64,000 nt of DNA from Paenibacillus rhizosphaerae (GTDB lineage Bacteria; Bacillota; Bacilli; Paenibacillales; Paenibacillaceae): positions 606,581-670,580 of the forward strand of contig NZ_JACHXJ010000003.1 of assembly GCF_014192015.1 (NCBI RefSeq). Direction: 5' to 3'. The position numbers and the translations under genes were made by a program. How positions within the stretch are numbered: position 1 is the stretch's first letter; every line of letters begins with the position of its first letter. Below, one piece after another: positions 8,308-15,424 of this stretch. The notes beneath the pieces are model-generated. The model was not told the DNA's origin and made no database searches. It saw only the letters and a program-made list of their open reading frames with translations.

Positions 8308-9527
8308 CTGCGCGCAGTAAATTCGCCGATCGCTTCGCCGATCAGATTCATGCCCAGCAGCAGCTCGTCACGGCCGGGGTGGGTAAAATTCAGCCGAATC
8401 CAGCCGCTTCCCCGGCCGTCCGGGTAGCACAGCGTACCCGGAAGAAAGGCTGCGCCCTTGCCCAGGGCGCATTTCAAGAGGGCCAGACTGTCCAGCCCAT
8501 CCGGCAGCCGAAGCCAGATAAACATGCCCCCCTTGGGGATGACATATCTGGTATCCTGCCATGCCGGCCGCTGCAGCAGCCCGTTCATCAGCTTCAGGCG
8601 GGTGTCGTATTCGCGGTTCAGCATTTTGATATGCTCATGAATATCGAAGGCGGAGGATTCCAGCATATTGTGCAGAAAGCGCTGGTTCAGCGTGCTGGAC
8701 TGCCAATCGGCCAGCTGCTTGGCGGCGGCCAGCATATCGATCAGCGGCCGGCTTCCCGCGGCCCAGCCCGTACGCAGGGCAGGGGCGATCGTTTTGCTGA
8801 ACGAACCGATGTAGAGCACCCCCTGTCCTCTCCCCGAGCCGTCCAGCGCAAACAGAGAGGGATACAGGCTGGTAAATTCCGGCTGCGATAACTTTTCGAA
8901 ATGAAGATCCCCGTAAGAATTGTCTTCTATAATGAGGATGCTGTGCTCTCTGCACAGGTCAAGCACTTCCTTGCGCCGCTCTAAGCTCCAAAGGACCCCC
9001 GTCGGATTGGAGAAATTCGGTGACGCTACCAGCAGCTTCGGCTGCGTCCGTTCAATCTGTTCCAGCAGACACTCCGGGATCAGTCCATTCTGGTCGCTGT
9101 CTACCGGAATGACGACAGCCCCCTGCATCTTGAACACCTGCAAGTACCCCGGCGAAGCCGGACTTTCCACAAGCACACGGTCTCCCGGCTCTACATAGAT
9201 TCGGGCCATCAGATCCATTGCCTGCTGCACACCGGTCGTCAGCAGAATTTGGTCGGGACCGACATCGATGCGCTTGGTGCGCTTCCAGTCGTCCGACAAC
9301 CATTCGCGCAACGGCAAAAAGCCCTGCGGCTCCCCATACTGAAGTGCCGTAGGACTATTGGAAATCACTGCTGCCGCTGCCGCCTCCAGCGAAGAAACGG
9401 GAAACAGCTCTTCGGCCGGAAGCTCCTCCGCAAAAGAAATAAAGGACTCCCTGTTCGCTAAGGACCGGATGAGATGAAGCGGTGACGACAGCATGACCGC
9501 CGTACGGGCTGCAAAGGAATACTGCAT
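8304..9527 (-). CDS. PLP-dependent aminotransferase, class I/II
   Basis: The 407-residue protein is a fold-type I aminotransferase related to the catalytic half of MocR/2-aminoadipate-type enzymes, but without a GntR DNA-binding domain. It shows NPTGVLWSLERR, the aspartate of IIEDNSYGDL and the PLP lysine in GSFSKTIAPALRTGW. The amino-acid substrate cannot be read from the sequence. The start at 9527 has GGAGGAG five bases upstream; the earlier ATG at 9542 lies on the ribosome site itself. The gene is expressed alone and ends face to face with the DUF2161 gene. Confidence 0.9.
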   Translation of the reverse strand: MQYSFAARTAVMLSSPLHLIRSLANRESFISFAEELPAEELFPVSSLEAAAAAVISNSPTALQYGEPQGFLPLREWLSDDWKRTKRIDVGPDQILLTTGVQQAMDLMARIYVEPGDRVLVESPASPGYLQVFKMQGAVVIPVDSDQNGLIPECLLEQIERTQPKLLVASPNFSNPTGVLWSLERRKEVLDLCREHSILIIEDNSYGDLHFEKLSQPEFTSLYPSLFALDGSGRGQGVLYIGSFSKTIAPALRTGWAAGSRPLIDMLAAAKQLADWQSSTLNQRFLHNMLESSAFDIHEHIKMLNREYDTRLKLMNGLLQRPAWQDTRYVIPKGGMFIWLRLPDGLDSLALLKCALGKGAAFLPGTLCYPDGRGSGWIRLNFTHPGRDELLLGMNLIGEAIGEFTARS

Positions 9528-9623
9528 GGTCTCTCCTCCCATTAATCTCTATTGGGTTCGGTCTCTCTATATAATTTACAACCCTAAAGTATGTATTCGG
9601 AGACGCATGGAATTATGCCGTAT

Positions 9624-10280
9624 TCAAATGTATACCGCTCGCTTCTGGCGCGAATGAAGCGCAAATTTTTCGATGGCCTGGGCCCGTGTGGACACCCCTA
9701 ACTTGACGTAAATTTTGCGCAGGTAGTTATCGATGGATCTTCGGCTGACGGTAATTTCCGTTGCAATCTTATCGTAGGTAATCCCCTGTACGATCCGTTC
9801 CATAATAAAAATTTCCGTCTCGGTCAGATCAAACATCCCTTCGGCCAAAGGAGCCGCCTGCATCTGCCAGATCCCCTGCTTCAGCCATTCAATCGGAAGG
9901 GCGGCAAAGCCTTCGCGCAGCCCGTCGATCATCAGCATGAGCTGGGAGGCTGAGGCCTGTTTCGACAAAATCCCGCTTCCCCCGTGATGAATGATCGGAT
10001 GCAGCAGCTTCAAACCGTCATGATCCGTCAAGATGAGGACATGGCTCTCCGGAGAATTGCTCTTCAGCTTCTCCAGCAGCGGTTCCGCCGTTCCCTCGGG
10101 CATCTGGTAGTCCAACAGAACCAGATCGGGCTGGTGCTCGATCACCAGCACCAATCCTTCGTCCCAGGTTGAGGCCATCCCCGTTACCTTCAGATTCTCG
10201 CGTTCCTCCAGTATTAACTTGGTGCCCAGCATACTTGTGGGGTGGCTATCGATAATCACAACCCGCCAAACTCTCGTCAT
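9624..10280 (-). CDS. NarL/LuxR-type response regulator, orphan (ComA-like)
   Basis: A 218-residue regulator with a receiver domain (about 5-120; phospho-acceptor near D57 in LVLLDYQMP) and a LuxR-type helix-turn-helix (about 150-205; ITYDKIATEITVSRRSIDNYLRKIYVKLG). The receiver is slightly divergent: the first acidic pair reads IIDSH. The layout resembles ComA and DegU. No histidine kinase gene adjoins it, so its partner is elsewhere or it works without phosphorylation. AGGAGG lies upstream of the ATG at 10280. Confidence 0.9.
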   Translation of the reverse strand: MTRVWRVVIIDSHPTSMLGTKLILEERENLKVTGMASTWDEGLVLVIEHQPDLVLLDYQMPEGTAEPLLEKLKSNSPESHVLILTDHDGLKLLHPIIHHGGSGILSKQASASQLMLMIDGLREGFAALPIEWLKQGIWQMQAAPLAEGMFDLTETEIFIMERIVQGITYDKIATEITVSRRSIDNYLRKIYVKLGVSTRAQAIEKFALHSRQKRAVYI

Positions 10281-10577
10281 TTCAATGGTAACCTCCTGGT
10301 ACTGATCGTATTGAATATAAAGTACAGCAGCGTTTCTCCCCCGCTCACAAACGCGTTAAACGCTTGTTTAAAGACGTTTCTATTTTCATATCAAGGCTCG
10401 TTAAACGGTTATGTAATATATAAATCTATCAGTCTTAAACAGATTGTATCGCACCCCTATTATTTCGTGCAATCTATTTTTAGGTATTTTTATGACTTGT
10501 GTTCATTTTTGCGAAAATAATAGGGTAATGATAGAATGGGGACTGGAAAAAAATCAACAAAAACCGAGGTGATGAAA

Positions 10578-10985
10578 TTGCAAACTTCGACAGGGCCTTC
10601 CGCACCATTCGGAAACCAGCCCAAGAGGGAGAAGCAACCCTCCGTCAAGTTCGTGCTGCTGATATGGATACTGCTGATTGTACTGGGCGTCGGCGCTGCC
10701 TATTTATATAGCAATCATGTGAAACAGGAAATGATAAAGCAGCTTCAGGCAAGTACGGAAAACCAGATGAACGATTTGCAAAAGAGTTACGAGGCTCAGT
10801 TTAACGAACTGTCCGGCCAAGTAAAGGAGCTGGAGAGCAAGGTACAGTCCTTTAACGAACTGCTGACGTTCACCAAGGATAACGCCACGAGCAAAACCGA
10901 CAACAGCAACAAGCTGTATACCCAGCTGAACGAAGTGAAGAAACAGCTGGACACGCTGCAGAAGAAGATGGATCTGCTCAAATGA
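10578..10985 (+). CDS. Membrane-anchored coiled-coil protein of unknown function
   Basis: A protein of about 135 residues with a short basic cytoplasmic N-terminus (Pro/Lys-rich), one transmembrane helix (FVLLIWILLIVLGVGAAYL) and an outside coiled coil to the end rich in K, E, Q and L heptads. The start is uncertain: GAGGTG sits six bases before a TTG at 10578, an ATG at 10572 is too close to the site, and an ATG at 10536 has a weak site. Its last codons overlap the start of the next gene (ATGA), so the two are coupled. I do not recognise a named family. It may be a partner or anchor for the exported glycosidase-domain protein. Confidence 0.8.
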   Translation: MQTSTGPSAPFGNQPKREKQPSVKFVLLIWILLIVLGVGAAYLYSNHVKQEMIKQLQASTENQMNDLQKSYEAQFNELSGQVKELESKVQSFNELLTFTKDNATSKTDNSNKLYTQLNEVKKQLDTLQKKMDLLK

Positions 10986-12049
10986 ATGTAAGCATCAAAC
11001 AGATCAACCGCTTTTTTCTGCTCGTGACCGCTCCGTTCGTTGGATTGTTCATCTATTTGCTGTTCAGCATCGGTCCCCTACATATCCAGGTCGATACCGC
11101 AGCGTACGTTCCGGCGGATACGCTTAAGCCGCATACCGACTCGCTGCTGAAGGAGCTGGACAAGGCCGACAAGACTGTGAAAGCAACCATTTCGTCCATC
11201 AGCAAGACGTCCAGGCTGTACAAGCAGACGACCGCGGCGATGAATGCGATCGAAGCGACGGCTAAGACACAAGCCGGGCGTCCCGAGCTCATCTATAATA
11301 AACGGATTACATCCAAGCTCGGCGTTCCTGTCGAACGCGTCGAAAGCGACCGGATCCGGATCGAGCTCTACAAGGTCAACCCTGGAGTGTATAAAGGATA
11401 TGCCATGAAGGTGAAGCTCAAGGATCCTTCTGCCATGGGCATGAGCCTTGCCAAAGACAAGCTGGGAAGCTCCGAAACGACGCTGCAGGCCGTAAGCCGG
11501 CACGGCGCCGTGGCCGGGATCAATGCCGGAGGATTTGCCGACAACAGCGGCAAGCGTTATCCGCTCAGCACCACCGTCATGAACGGAGAGTATCTCACGG
11601 GGTTCCAGTCCAGCTTCAAGGATCTCTTTTTCGTGGGGTTGAACAAATCCGGCAAGCTCATCGGCGGCAAGTTCCGGAATCAATCCGAACTGGACCGCCT
11701 GCAGCCCAAATTCGGGGCGACCTTCGTGCCGGTGCTGCTCAAAAACGGCCAGCCCGTTGAAATCCCGCTCAAATGGAAGCAGTCTCCCAACCGTGCGCCG
11801 CGGACCGTAATCGGGAGCTACAAAGATGATCAGCTGCTGATCATCGTCGTGGACGGGCACAACGAAAACGGCAGCTCGGGAGCCACCCTCCAGGAACTGC
11901 AGAGCAAAATGCTCCATCTCGGCGTCATCAATGCCTATAATCTGGATGGCGGGGGCTCTTCTACCTTGGTGCTTAACGGCAGGGTGGTCAATCACCCGTC
12001 GGACGGCAGCATGCGGCCGGTCCCGACCAACTTTCTTTTTTATAAATAA
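10982..12049 (+). CDS. Membrane-anchored phosphodiester glycosidase (NAGPA) domain protein
   Basis: The 355-residue product has an N-terminal signal anchor (FFLLVTAPFVGLFIYLLF), a helical region (about 40-100) and a C-terminal NAGPA domain (about 125-355, also known as DUF2233). It keeps the diagnostic GINAGGFADNSG and YNLDGGGSSTLVLNGRVV stretches. Members hydrolyse phosphodiester-linked N-acetylglucosamine or related bonds and occur in exopolysaccharide and wall-teichoic-acid contexts. It most likely acts outside the membrane on wall glycopolymers; the substrate is unknown. It overlaps the upstream coiled-coil gene by four bases. Confidence 0.88.
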   Translation: MNVSIKQINRFFLLVTAPFVGLFIYLLFSIGPLHIQVDTAAYVPADTLKPHTDSLLKELDKADKTVKATISSISKTSRLYKQTTAAMNAIEATAKTQAGRPELIYNKRITSKLGVPVERVESDRIRIELYKVNPGVYKGYAMKVKLKDPSAMGMSLAKDKLGSSETTLQAVSRHGAVAGINAGGFADNSGKRYPLSTTVMNGEYLTGFQSSFKDLFFVGLNKSGKLIGGKFRNQSELDRLQPKFGATFVPVLLKNGQPVEIPLKWKQSPNRAPRTVIGSYKDDQLLIIVVDGHNENGSSGATLQELQSKMLHLGVINAYNLDGGGSSTLVLNGRVVNHPSDGSMRPVPTNFLFYK

Positions 12050-12117
12050 GTATCCTTAAGCAGCAAAAAAATTATGAACAAAATGACGAATTCATTTATT
12101 TTTCCAGCAAGTGTGGG

Positions 12118-12123
12118 TATAAT
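12118..12123 (+). promoter_or_regulatory. Candidate -10 box for the 34-residue gene
   Basis: TATAAT 43 bases before the ATG at 12166, with only T-rich weak -35 candidates. It suggests the small gene can be transcribed separately from the operon upstream. Confidence 0.4.
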
Positions 12124-12165
12124 AGGCTTATTGAGCAATGGTAGTTCAGCGGGAGGTGGCCTTAA

Positions 12166-12270
12166 ATGTCGTTCTCATTAACTTTTTGGATTTGTATGGT
12201 GGTGCTGCTAATGTTCCTGGTCGGCATCCTAACCGCAGCTTATAACGATGATAAAACTAAAGGACTGTAA
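12166..12270 (+). CDS. 34-residue single-pass membrane protein
   Basis: ATG at 12166 follows a strong GGGAGGTGG ribosome site by six bases. The product has one hydrophobic helix (residues 3-25, LTFWICMVVLLMFLVGILTA) and a short charged tail ending DDKTKGL. A perfect terminator starts ten bases after the stop codon and a TATAAT lies upstream, so every element of an independent gene is present. I do not recognise the family. Small single-pass proteins of this form often modulate a larger membrane enzyme or transporter, but nothing here identifies the partner. Confidence 0.7.
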   Translation: MSFSLTFWICMVVLLMFLVGILTAAYNDDKTKGL

Positions 12271-12279
12271 GGCCGAAGG

Positions 12280-12305
12280 GGCTTCCTATATAGGAAGCCT
12301 TTTTT
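12280..12305 (+). terminator. Terminator after the 34-residue gene
   Basis: Stem of nine base pairs (GGCTTCCTA paired with TAGGAAGCC, loop TA) followed by six T. Confidence 0.9.
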
Positions 12306-12358
12306 CATGGAAACCTGATCCATACAGGACCAGGTCATAAACGCAGCGGGCTATAAAA

Positions 12359-12384
12359 GAAAAACACCACGAAAATTCGTGATG
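12359..12384 (-). terminator. Terminator after the AbrB-type gene
   Basis: In minus-strand sense, CATCACGAA pairs with TTCGTGGTG around a two-base loop and is followed by TTTTTCTTTT. Confidence 0.8.
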
Positions 12385-12396
12385 CCCAAATGAATG

Positions 12397-12651
12397 TTAT
12401 GCATGCTTTTGCAATTGCAGCATGTCGGATTGACACTGGCCGCAAATATACCGCTCTTTGAACTCCGTCACTTCGTCCATCGAACCGCAAAACACGCATT
12501 TCGGACGGTAACGCTCCAGAATGATGTGGTCCCCCTGCACCAAAATCTCAACAGGATCTCCTTCGTTCATCTGATAACGTTTTCTAAGCGACTTCGGCAG
12601 GACGATCCTTCCGAGCTGATCTACCTTGCGTACAACACCGGCAGGTTTCAT
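12397..12651 (-). CDS. AbrB/SpoVT-type transcription regulator with C-terminal zinc ribbon
   Basis: The 84-residue protein has an N-terminal swapped-hairpin AbrB domain (residues 1-50; GVVRKVDQLGRIVLPKSLRKRY), very like AbrB and Abh, which bind AT-rich DNA as tetramers in transition-state control. The C-terminus differs from AbrB: it carries C-x2-C (CVFC) and C-x2-C (CGQC), a likely structural or sensory zinc site. The ATG at 12651 lies eight bases after GAGG; a GTG at 12660 is an alternative. It is monocistronic. Role inferred: a transition-phase or stress regulator. Confidence 0.88.
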   Translation of the reverse strand: MKPAGVVRKVDQLGRIVLPKSLRKRYQMNEGDPVEILVQGDHIILERYRPKCVFCGSMDEVTEFKERYICGQCQSDMLQLQKHA

Positions 12652-12854
12652 GTTCAACACCTCTCCCTATGACTAATCAAATGTGAAGTGATTAGAAAGT
12701 ACCCCCTGTGATCATTATTCATACTTTCCAATCCTGAAATATGGGTCTTTTCTAATAGTTCGATGTGACGATGTCGAATCCTGCTCCGGATCAAAATTTT
12801 ATTACTTTATTTTAGAAGCTGAATTTTTCCGTGTATTTTATCCAAATACAGTCC

Positions 12855-13319
12855 TTATTCCATGCCCGGATAATCGAGCTGCCGCAGCGCTTCGTACACG
12901 ATGATTGCCGCTGAATTGGACAGGTTCAACGAGCGGACCTTGTCCGTCATTGGCATGCGCATACACGTATCAGGGTTGGCAGCGAGCAGTTCCTCCGGAA
13001 GTCCCTTCGTTTCCTTGCCAAATACGAGAAAATCCTCGTCCTGGAACTGAAAGTCCGTGTAGCGTTTGTCGGCTTTTGTCGTCGCATAGAAGAAACGCCG
13101 GCCGGCATACATCTCCTGCACCTCTGCGAAAGATTCATGGTATTCAATATGAACCGCATACCAGTAATCCAGACCCGCGCGCTTCAACGTCGCATCATCG
13201 GTGCGAAAACCAAGCGGCTTCACGAGATGCAGGTGGGCTCCCGTCGCTGCGCAGGTTCTGGCGATATTGCCGGTATTCGCGGGAATTTCAGGTTCAACAA
13301 GTACAATGTGCAATGCCAT
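12855..13319 (-). CDS. trmL: tRNA (cytidine/uridine(34)-2'-O)-methyltransferase
   Basis: A 154-residue SPOUT-class methyltransferase of the TrmL/YibK family. The N-terminus reads HIVLVEPEIPANTGNIARTCAA. The S-adenosylmethionine-binding trefoil-knot segments are FGKETKGLPEELL and MPMTDKVRSLNLSNSAAIIVYEALRQ. It methylates the ribose of wobble base 34 in certain leucine tRNAs. The ATG at 13319 starts the conserved domain directly, although its best ribosome site (GGGAG) is about 13 bases away; an ATG at 13346 has none. A palindromic repeat element lies immediately upstream. Confidence 0.95.
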   Translation of the reverse strand: MALHIVLVEPEIPANTGNIARTCAATGAHLHLVKPLGFRTDDATLKRAGLDYWYAVHIEYHESFAEVQEMYAGRRFFYATTKADKRYTDFQFQDEDFLVFGKETKGLPEELLAANPDTCMRMPMTDKVRSLNLSNSAAIIVYEALRQLDYPGME

Positions 13320-13349
13320 AAATCGATGTCCACTCCCATTCAACATTCT

Positions 13350-13443
13350 ATATAAAATGAACTAAAGCTAATCTTGCTTCTTCCTTGAATCCAATCTGGA
13401 ATACAGGCGAAGTGCTTTCCCTTTACTTCAGTTCAATTTATAT
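13350..13443. repeat. 94-bp element with 18-bp terminal inverted repeats (copy B)
   Basis: Left end ATATAAAATGAACTAAAG (13350-13367) and right end 13426-13443 are inverted repeats matching at 16 of 18 positions. The left end also matches that of the element at 3406-3495 at 16 of 18 positions. Like copy A it lies just upstream of a minus-strand gene (trmL). Interiors differ. Confidence 0.6.
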
Positions 13444-13454
13444 GGCTTAAGTTT

Positions 13455-13488
13455 AAAAAGCCTCTCGCCGACAAACGGCGAAAGGCGC
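13455..13488 (-). terminator. Terminator after serC
   Basis: In minus-strand sense a stem built on CTTTCGCCG and CGGCGAGAG with loop TTTGT, followed by GCTTTTTAAAC, 33 bases after the serC stop codon. Confidence 0.85.
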
Positions 13489-13520
13489 TTCACTCATGGA
13501 TGTTCAAGCTTCAGGCTTCA

Positions 13521-14609
13521 TTACCCATGATTCTTTTGAAAATGGTTCATAAAATCGGCCAGTGCTTTGACACTCTCGTAAGGAACGGCATTGTAAATCG
13601 AAGCGCGCAGACCGCCGACACTGCGGTGTCCCTTCAGACCTACAAAACCTTCCTGCTCCGCTTCCTTAATAAACTGCTTCTCCAGCTCTTCGGAAGGAAG
13701 ACGGAATGTAATATTCATAATCGAGCGGCTGCCCGCCTCCACCGGTCCGCGGTAGAAGCCTTCGCTGCTGTCTATTGTATCATAAATCAAGCCGGCTTTC
13801 TCCCGGTTGATCTTCTCCACTCCAGCCAGAGAGCCTTGTTCTTCGATCCACTTCAGCACTTCGTTGACCATGTATACCGAAAAGGATGGTGGGGTGTTGT
13901 AAAGAGAGTTGTTCGCCGCATGCGTGCTGTAGCGCAGCATCGTCGGAATATGCTTCGGCGACTCGGCCAGCAGCTCTTCGCGGGCGATGACGACCGTTAC
14001 GCCGGAAGGTCCCAGGTTCTTTTGCGCTCCCGCATAGATAAAGTCGAACTGATTCACGTCGAACTCGCGGCACAGGATGTCGCTGGACATGTCCGCGATC
14101 AGCGGTACGCTGCCTGTATCCGGATACTGCTGGTACTGGCTGCCTTCAATCGTCTCATTGGACGTTACGTGCAGATACGCGGCATTTTCCGGAATTTCGA
14201 TGCTGCTCAGGTTCGGAATCGACATAAATTTATTGTTCTCCGAAGAAGCGGCAATATGCGTCTCCCCGATCAAGCGCGCTTCCTTCTCCGCTTTGCTGGC
14301 CCAGCTGCCTGTCAACACATAGCTTCCGGTCTTGCCGGCCGTCAGAAAGTTCATCGGCACCATTGCAAATTGGGTGCTGGCACCGCCCTGCAGAAACAGC
14401 ACCTGGTATCCCGAAGGATTACCCAGAAGAGACAGCAAACGGCTTTGCGCTTCGTTATGGACTTCCTCGTAAACCTTGCCGCGGTGCGACATCTCCATGA
14501 TGGACATGCCCGTCCCCCGGAAATCCACGAATTCGGCTTGTGCGCGTTCCAGCACTTCCAGCGGCAATGCGGCAGGGCCGGCGTTAAAATTGTATGCTCT
14601 CTTTGTCAA
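13521..14609 (-). CDS. serC: 3-phosphoserine aminotransferase
   Basis: The 362-residue enzyme converts 3-phosphohydroxypyruvate and glutamate to phosphoserine and 2-oxoglutarate in serine synthesis. Family marks are YNFNAGPAALPLEVLE at the start, LFLQGGASTQFAMVPMN, the PLP lysine in IYAGAQKNLGPSGVTVV, and GLKGHRSVGGLRASIYNA near the end. The start is TTG at 14609, five bases after GGGGAG. The length matches other SerC proteins. It is monocistronic, with its own terminator. Confidence 0.97.
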   Translation of the reverse strand: MTKRAYNFNAGPAALPLEVLERAQAEFVDFRGTGMSIMEMSHRGKVYEEVHNEAQSRLLSLLGNPSGYQVLFLQGGASTQFAMVPMNFLTAGKTGSYVLTGSWASKAEKEARLIGETHIAASSENNKFMSIPNLSSIEIPENAAYLHVTSNETIEGSQYQQYPDTGSVPLIADMSSDILCREFDVNQFDFIYAGAQKNLGPSGVTVVIAREELLAESPKHIPTMLRYSTHAANNSLYNTPPSFSVYMVNEVLKWIEEQGSLAGVEKINREKAGLIYDTIDSSEGFYRGPVEAGSRSIMNITFRLPSEELEKQFIKEAEQEGFVGLKGHRSVGGLRASIYNAVPYESVKALADFMNHFQKNHG

Positions 14610-14888
14610 AACAACTCCCCATCCTCTCTCTTATAGCGAATGATAATACGGCAATGATAGCAGTATTCCCAAAGGCCATCAAGTACAAAAAAGCACATAG
14701 TATGGCACCTTGCGGACGTTTGGTTTTTTTTCTATTACTTTAACACAGTTTGTTTAACGGAGTAAAGCGCTGCAGGAAGAGCAAATCAAAAGTCGACGGC
14801 ATTCGGCAGAAACAGCCAGGGGATCCTCGGTAGTCGTCATCACCGGAGTTTTCCCAACAGTCCTACTCCTGCTCGCTGCCCCCGAACT
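14610..14888. other. Non-coding stretch upstream of serC
   Basis: I see no gene here. Part of it must hold the serC promoter. The bases next to the serC start are AT-rich; the remainder has no clear motif apart from the flanking repeat that starts at 14889. Confidence 0.5.
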
Positions 14889-15049
14889 GCCCACACTTAC
14901 TTCCCTGCCCAGCGGAGCGGACACCGCAATTCCGAAAGCAGCGCAGCGGTCGCCTTTGTTTTCCCGTTTCTACCGCGGACAGCGGCTAAATTCAGGAAAC
15001 GGGAAAACAACACGCGAGTGGAGGAATGCGGTGGCTGCGGAGCGTCCCC
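14889..15049. repeat. 161-bp palindromic direct repeat, copy 1
   Basis: This stretch is repeated at 15198-15358 with the same length and few differences. It is itself an imperfect palindrome: GTTTTCCCGTTTC (14958-14970) pairs perfectly with 14996-15008, and further out ACCGCAATTCC pairs with GGAATGCGGT. No ribosome site precedes the open frames across it. It may form a long hairpin in RNA or single-stranded DNA, as REP or MITE sequences do. Confidence 0.75.
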
Positions 15050-15197
15050 ACAGAATGCGGTGGACGCGAACGCTGGCCCGGTATGGCATATGCTGCCGCA
15101 TGCAGGCTTGGCTCTCCTTGGCAGATACATCCCCCTCTTCATAGAGGCTGCTGACGTGTCGTCTCCCTGAGCACCAGCACAACTACTTCCCTGAGCC
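15050..15197. other. Spacer between the two 161-bp repeat copies
   Basis: 148 bases with no supported gene. The first part (GAATGCGGTGG) echoes the end of the repeat unit, hinting at a partial third copy. Confidence 0.35.
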
Positions 15198-15358
15198 GCC
15201 CACACTTACTCCCCTGCCCAGCGGAGCGGACATCGCAATTCCGAAAGCAGCGGAGCGGTCGCCTTTGTTTTCCCGTTTCTAACGCGGACAGCGGCTAAGT
15301 TCAGGAAATGGAAAAACAACACGCGAGCGAAGGAATGCGGTGGCTGCGGAGCGTCCCC
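15198..15358. repeat. 161-bp palindromic direct repeat, copy 2
   Basis: Second copy, offset by 309 bases from the first. The inner inverted repeat has decayed: the right arm reads GAAATGGAAAAAC where copy 1 keeps a perfect match. The copy lies a few bases before the glnA terminator. Confidence 0.75.
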
Positions 15359-15363
15359 CCCAA

Positions 15364-15410
15364 ACAAAGAGGCTGCCCCTCCAGTCATTTCTGACCGGAG
15401 AAGGCAGCCA
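15364..15410 (-). terminator. Terminator after glnA
   Basis: In minus-strand sense GGCTGCC...CCGGTCA pairs with TGACTGG...GGCAGCC around GAAA, followed by TCTTTGTTT. Confidence 0.85.
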
Positions 15411-15424
15411 TTTCTTGATACGAA

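Noticed and set aside
13500..14636. A 378-codon open frame on the plus strand opposite serC
   Set aside because: Antisense shadow of SerC, which has clear family motifs; no ribosome site or domain supports the plus-strand frame.
14897..15388. Open frames of 60-100 codons within the 161-bp repeat region
   Set aside because: No ribosome site; the frames arise from the repeated palindrome, so a non-coding repeat is the better reading.
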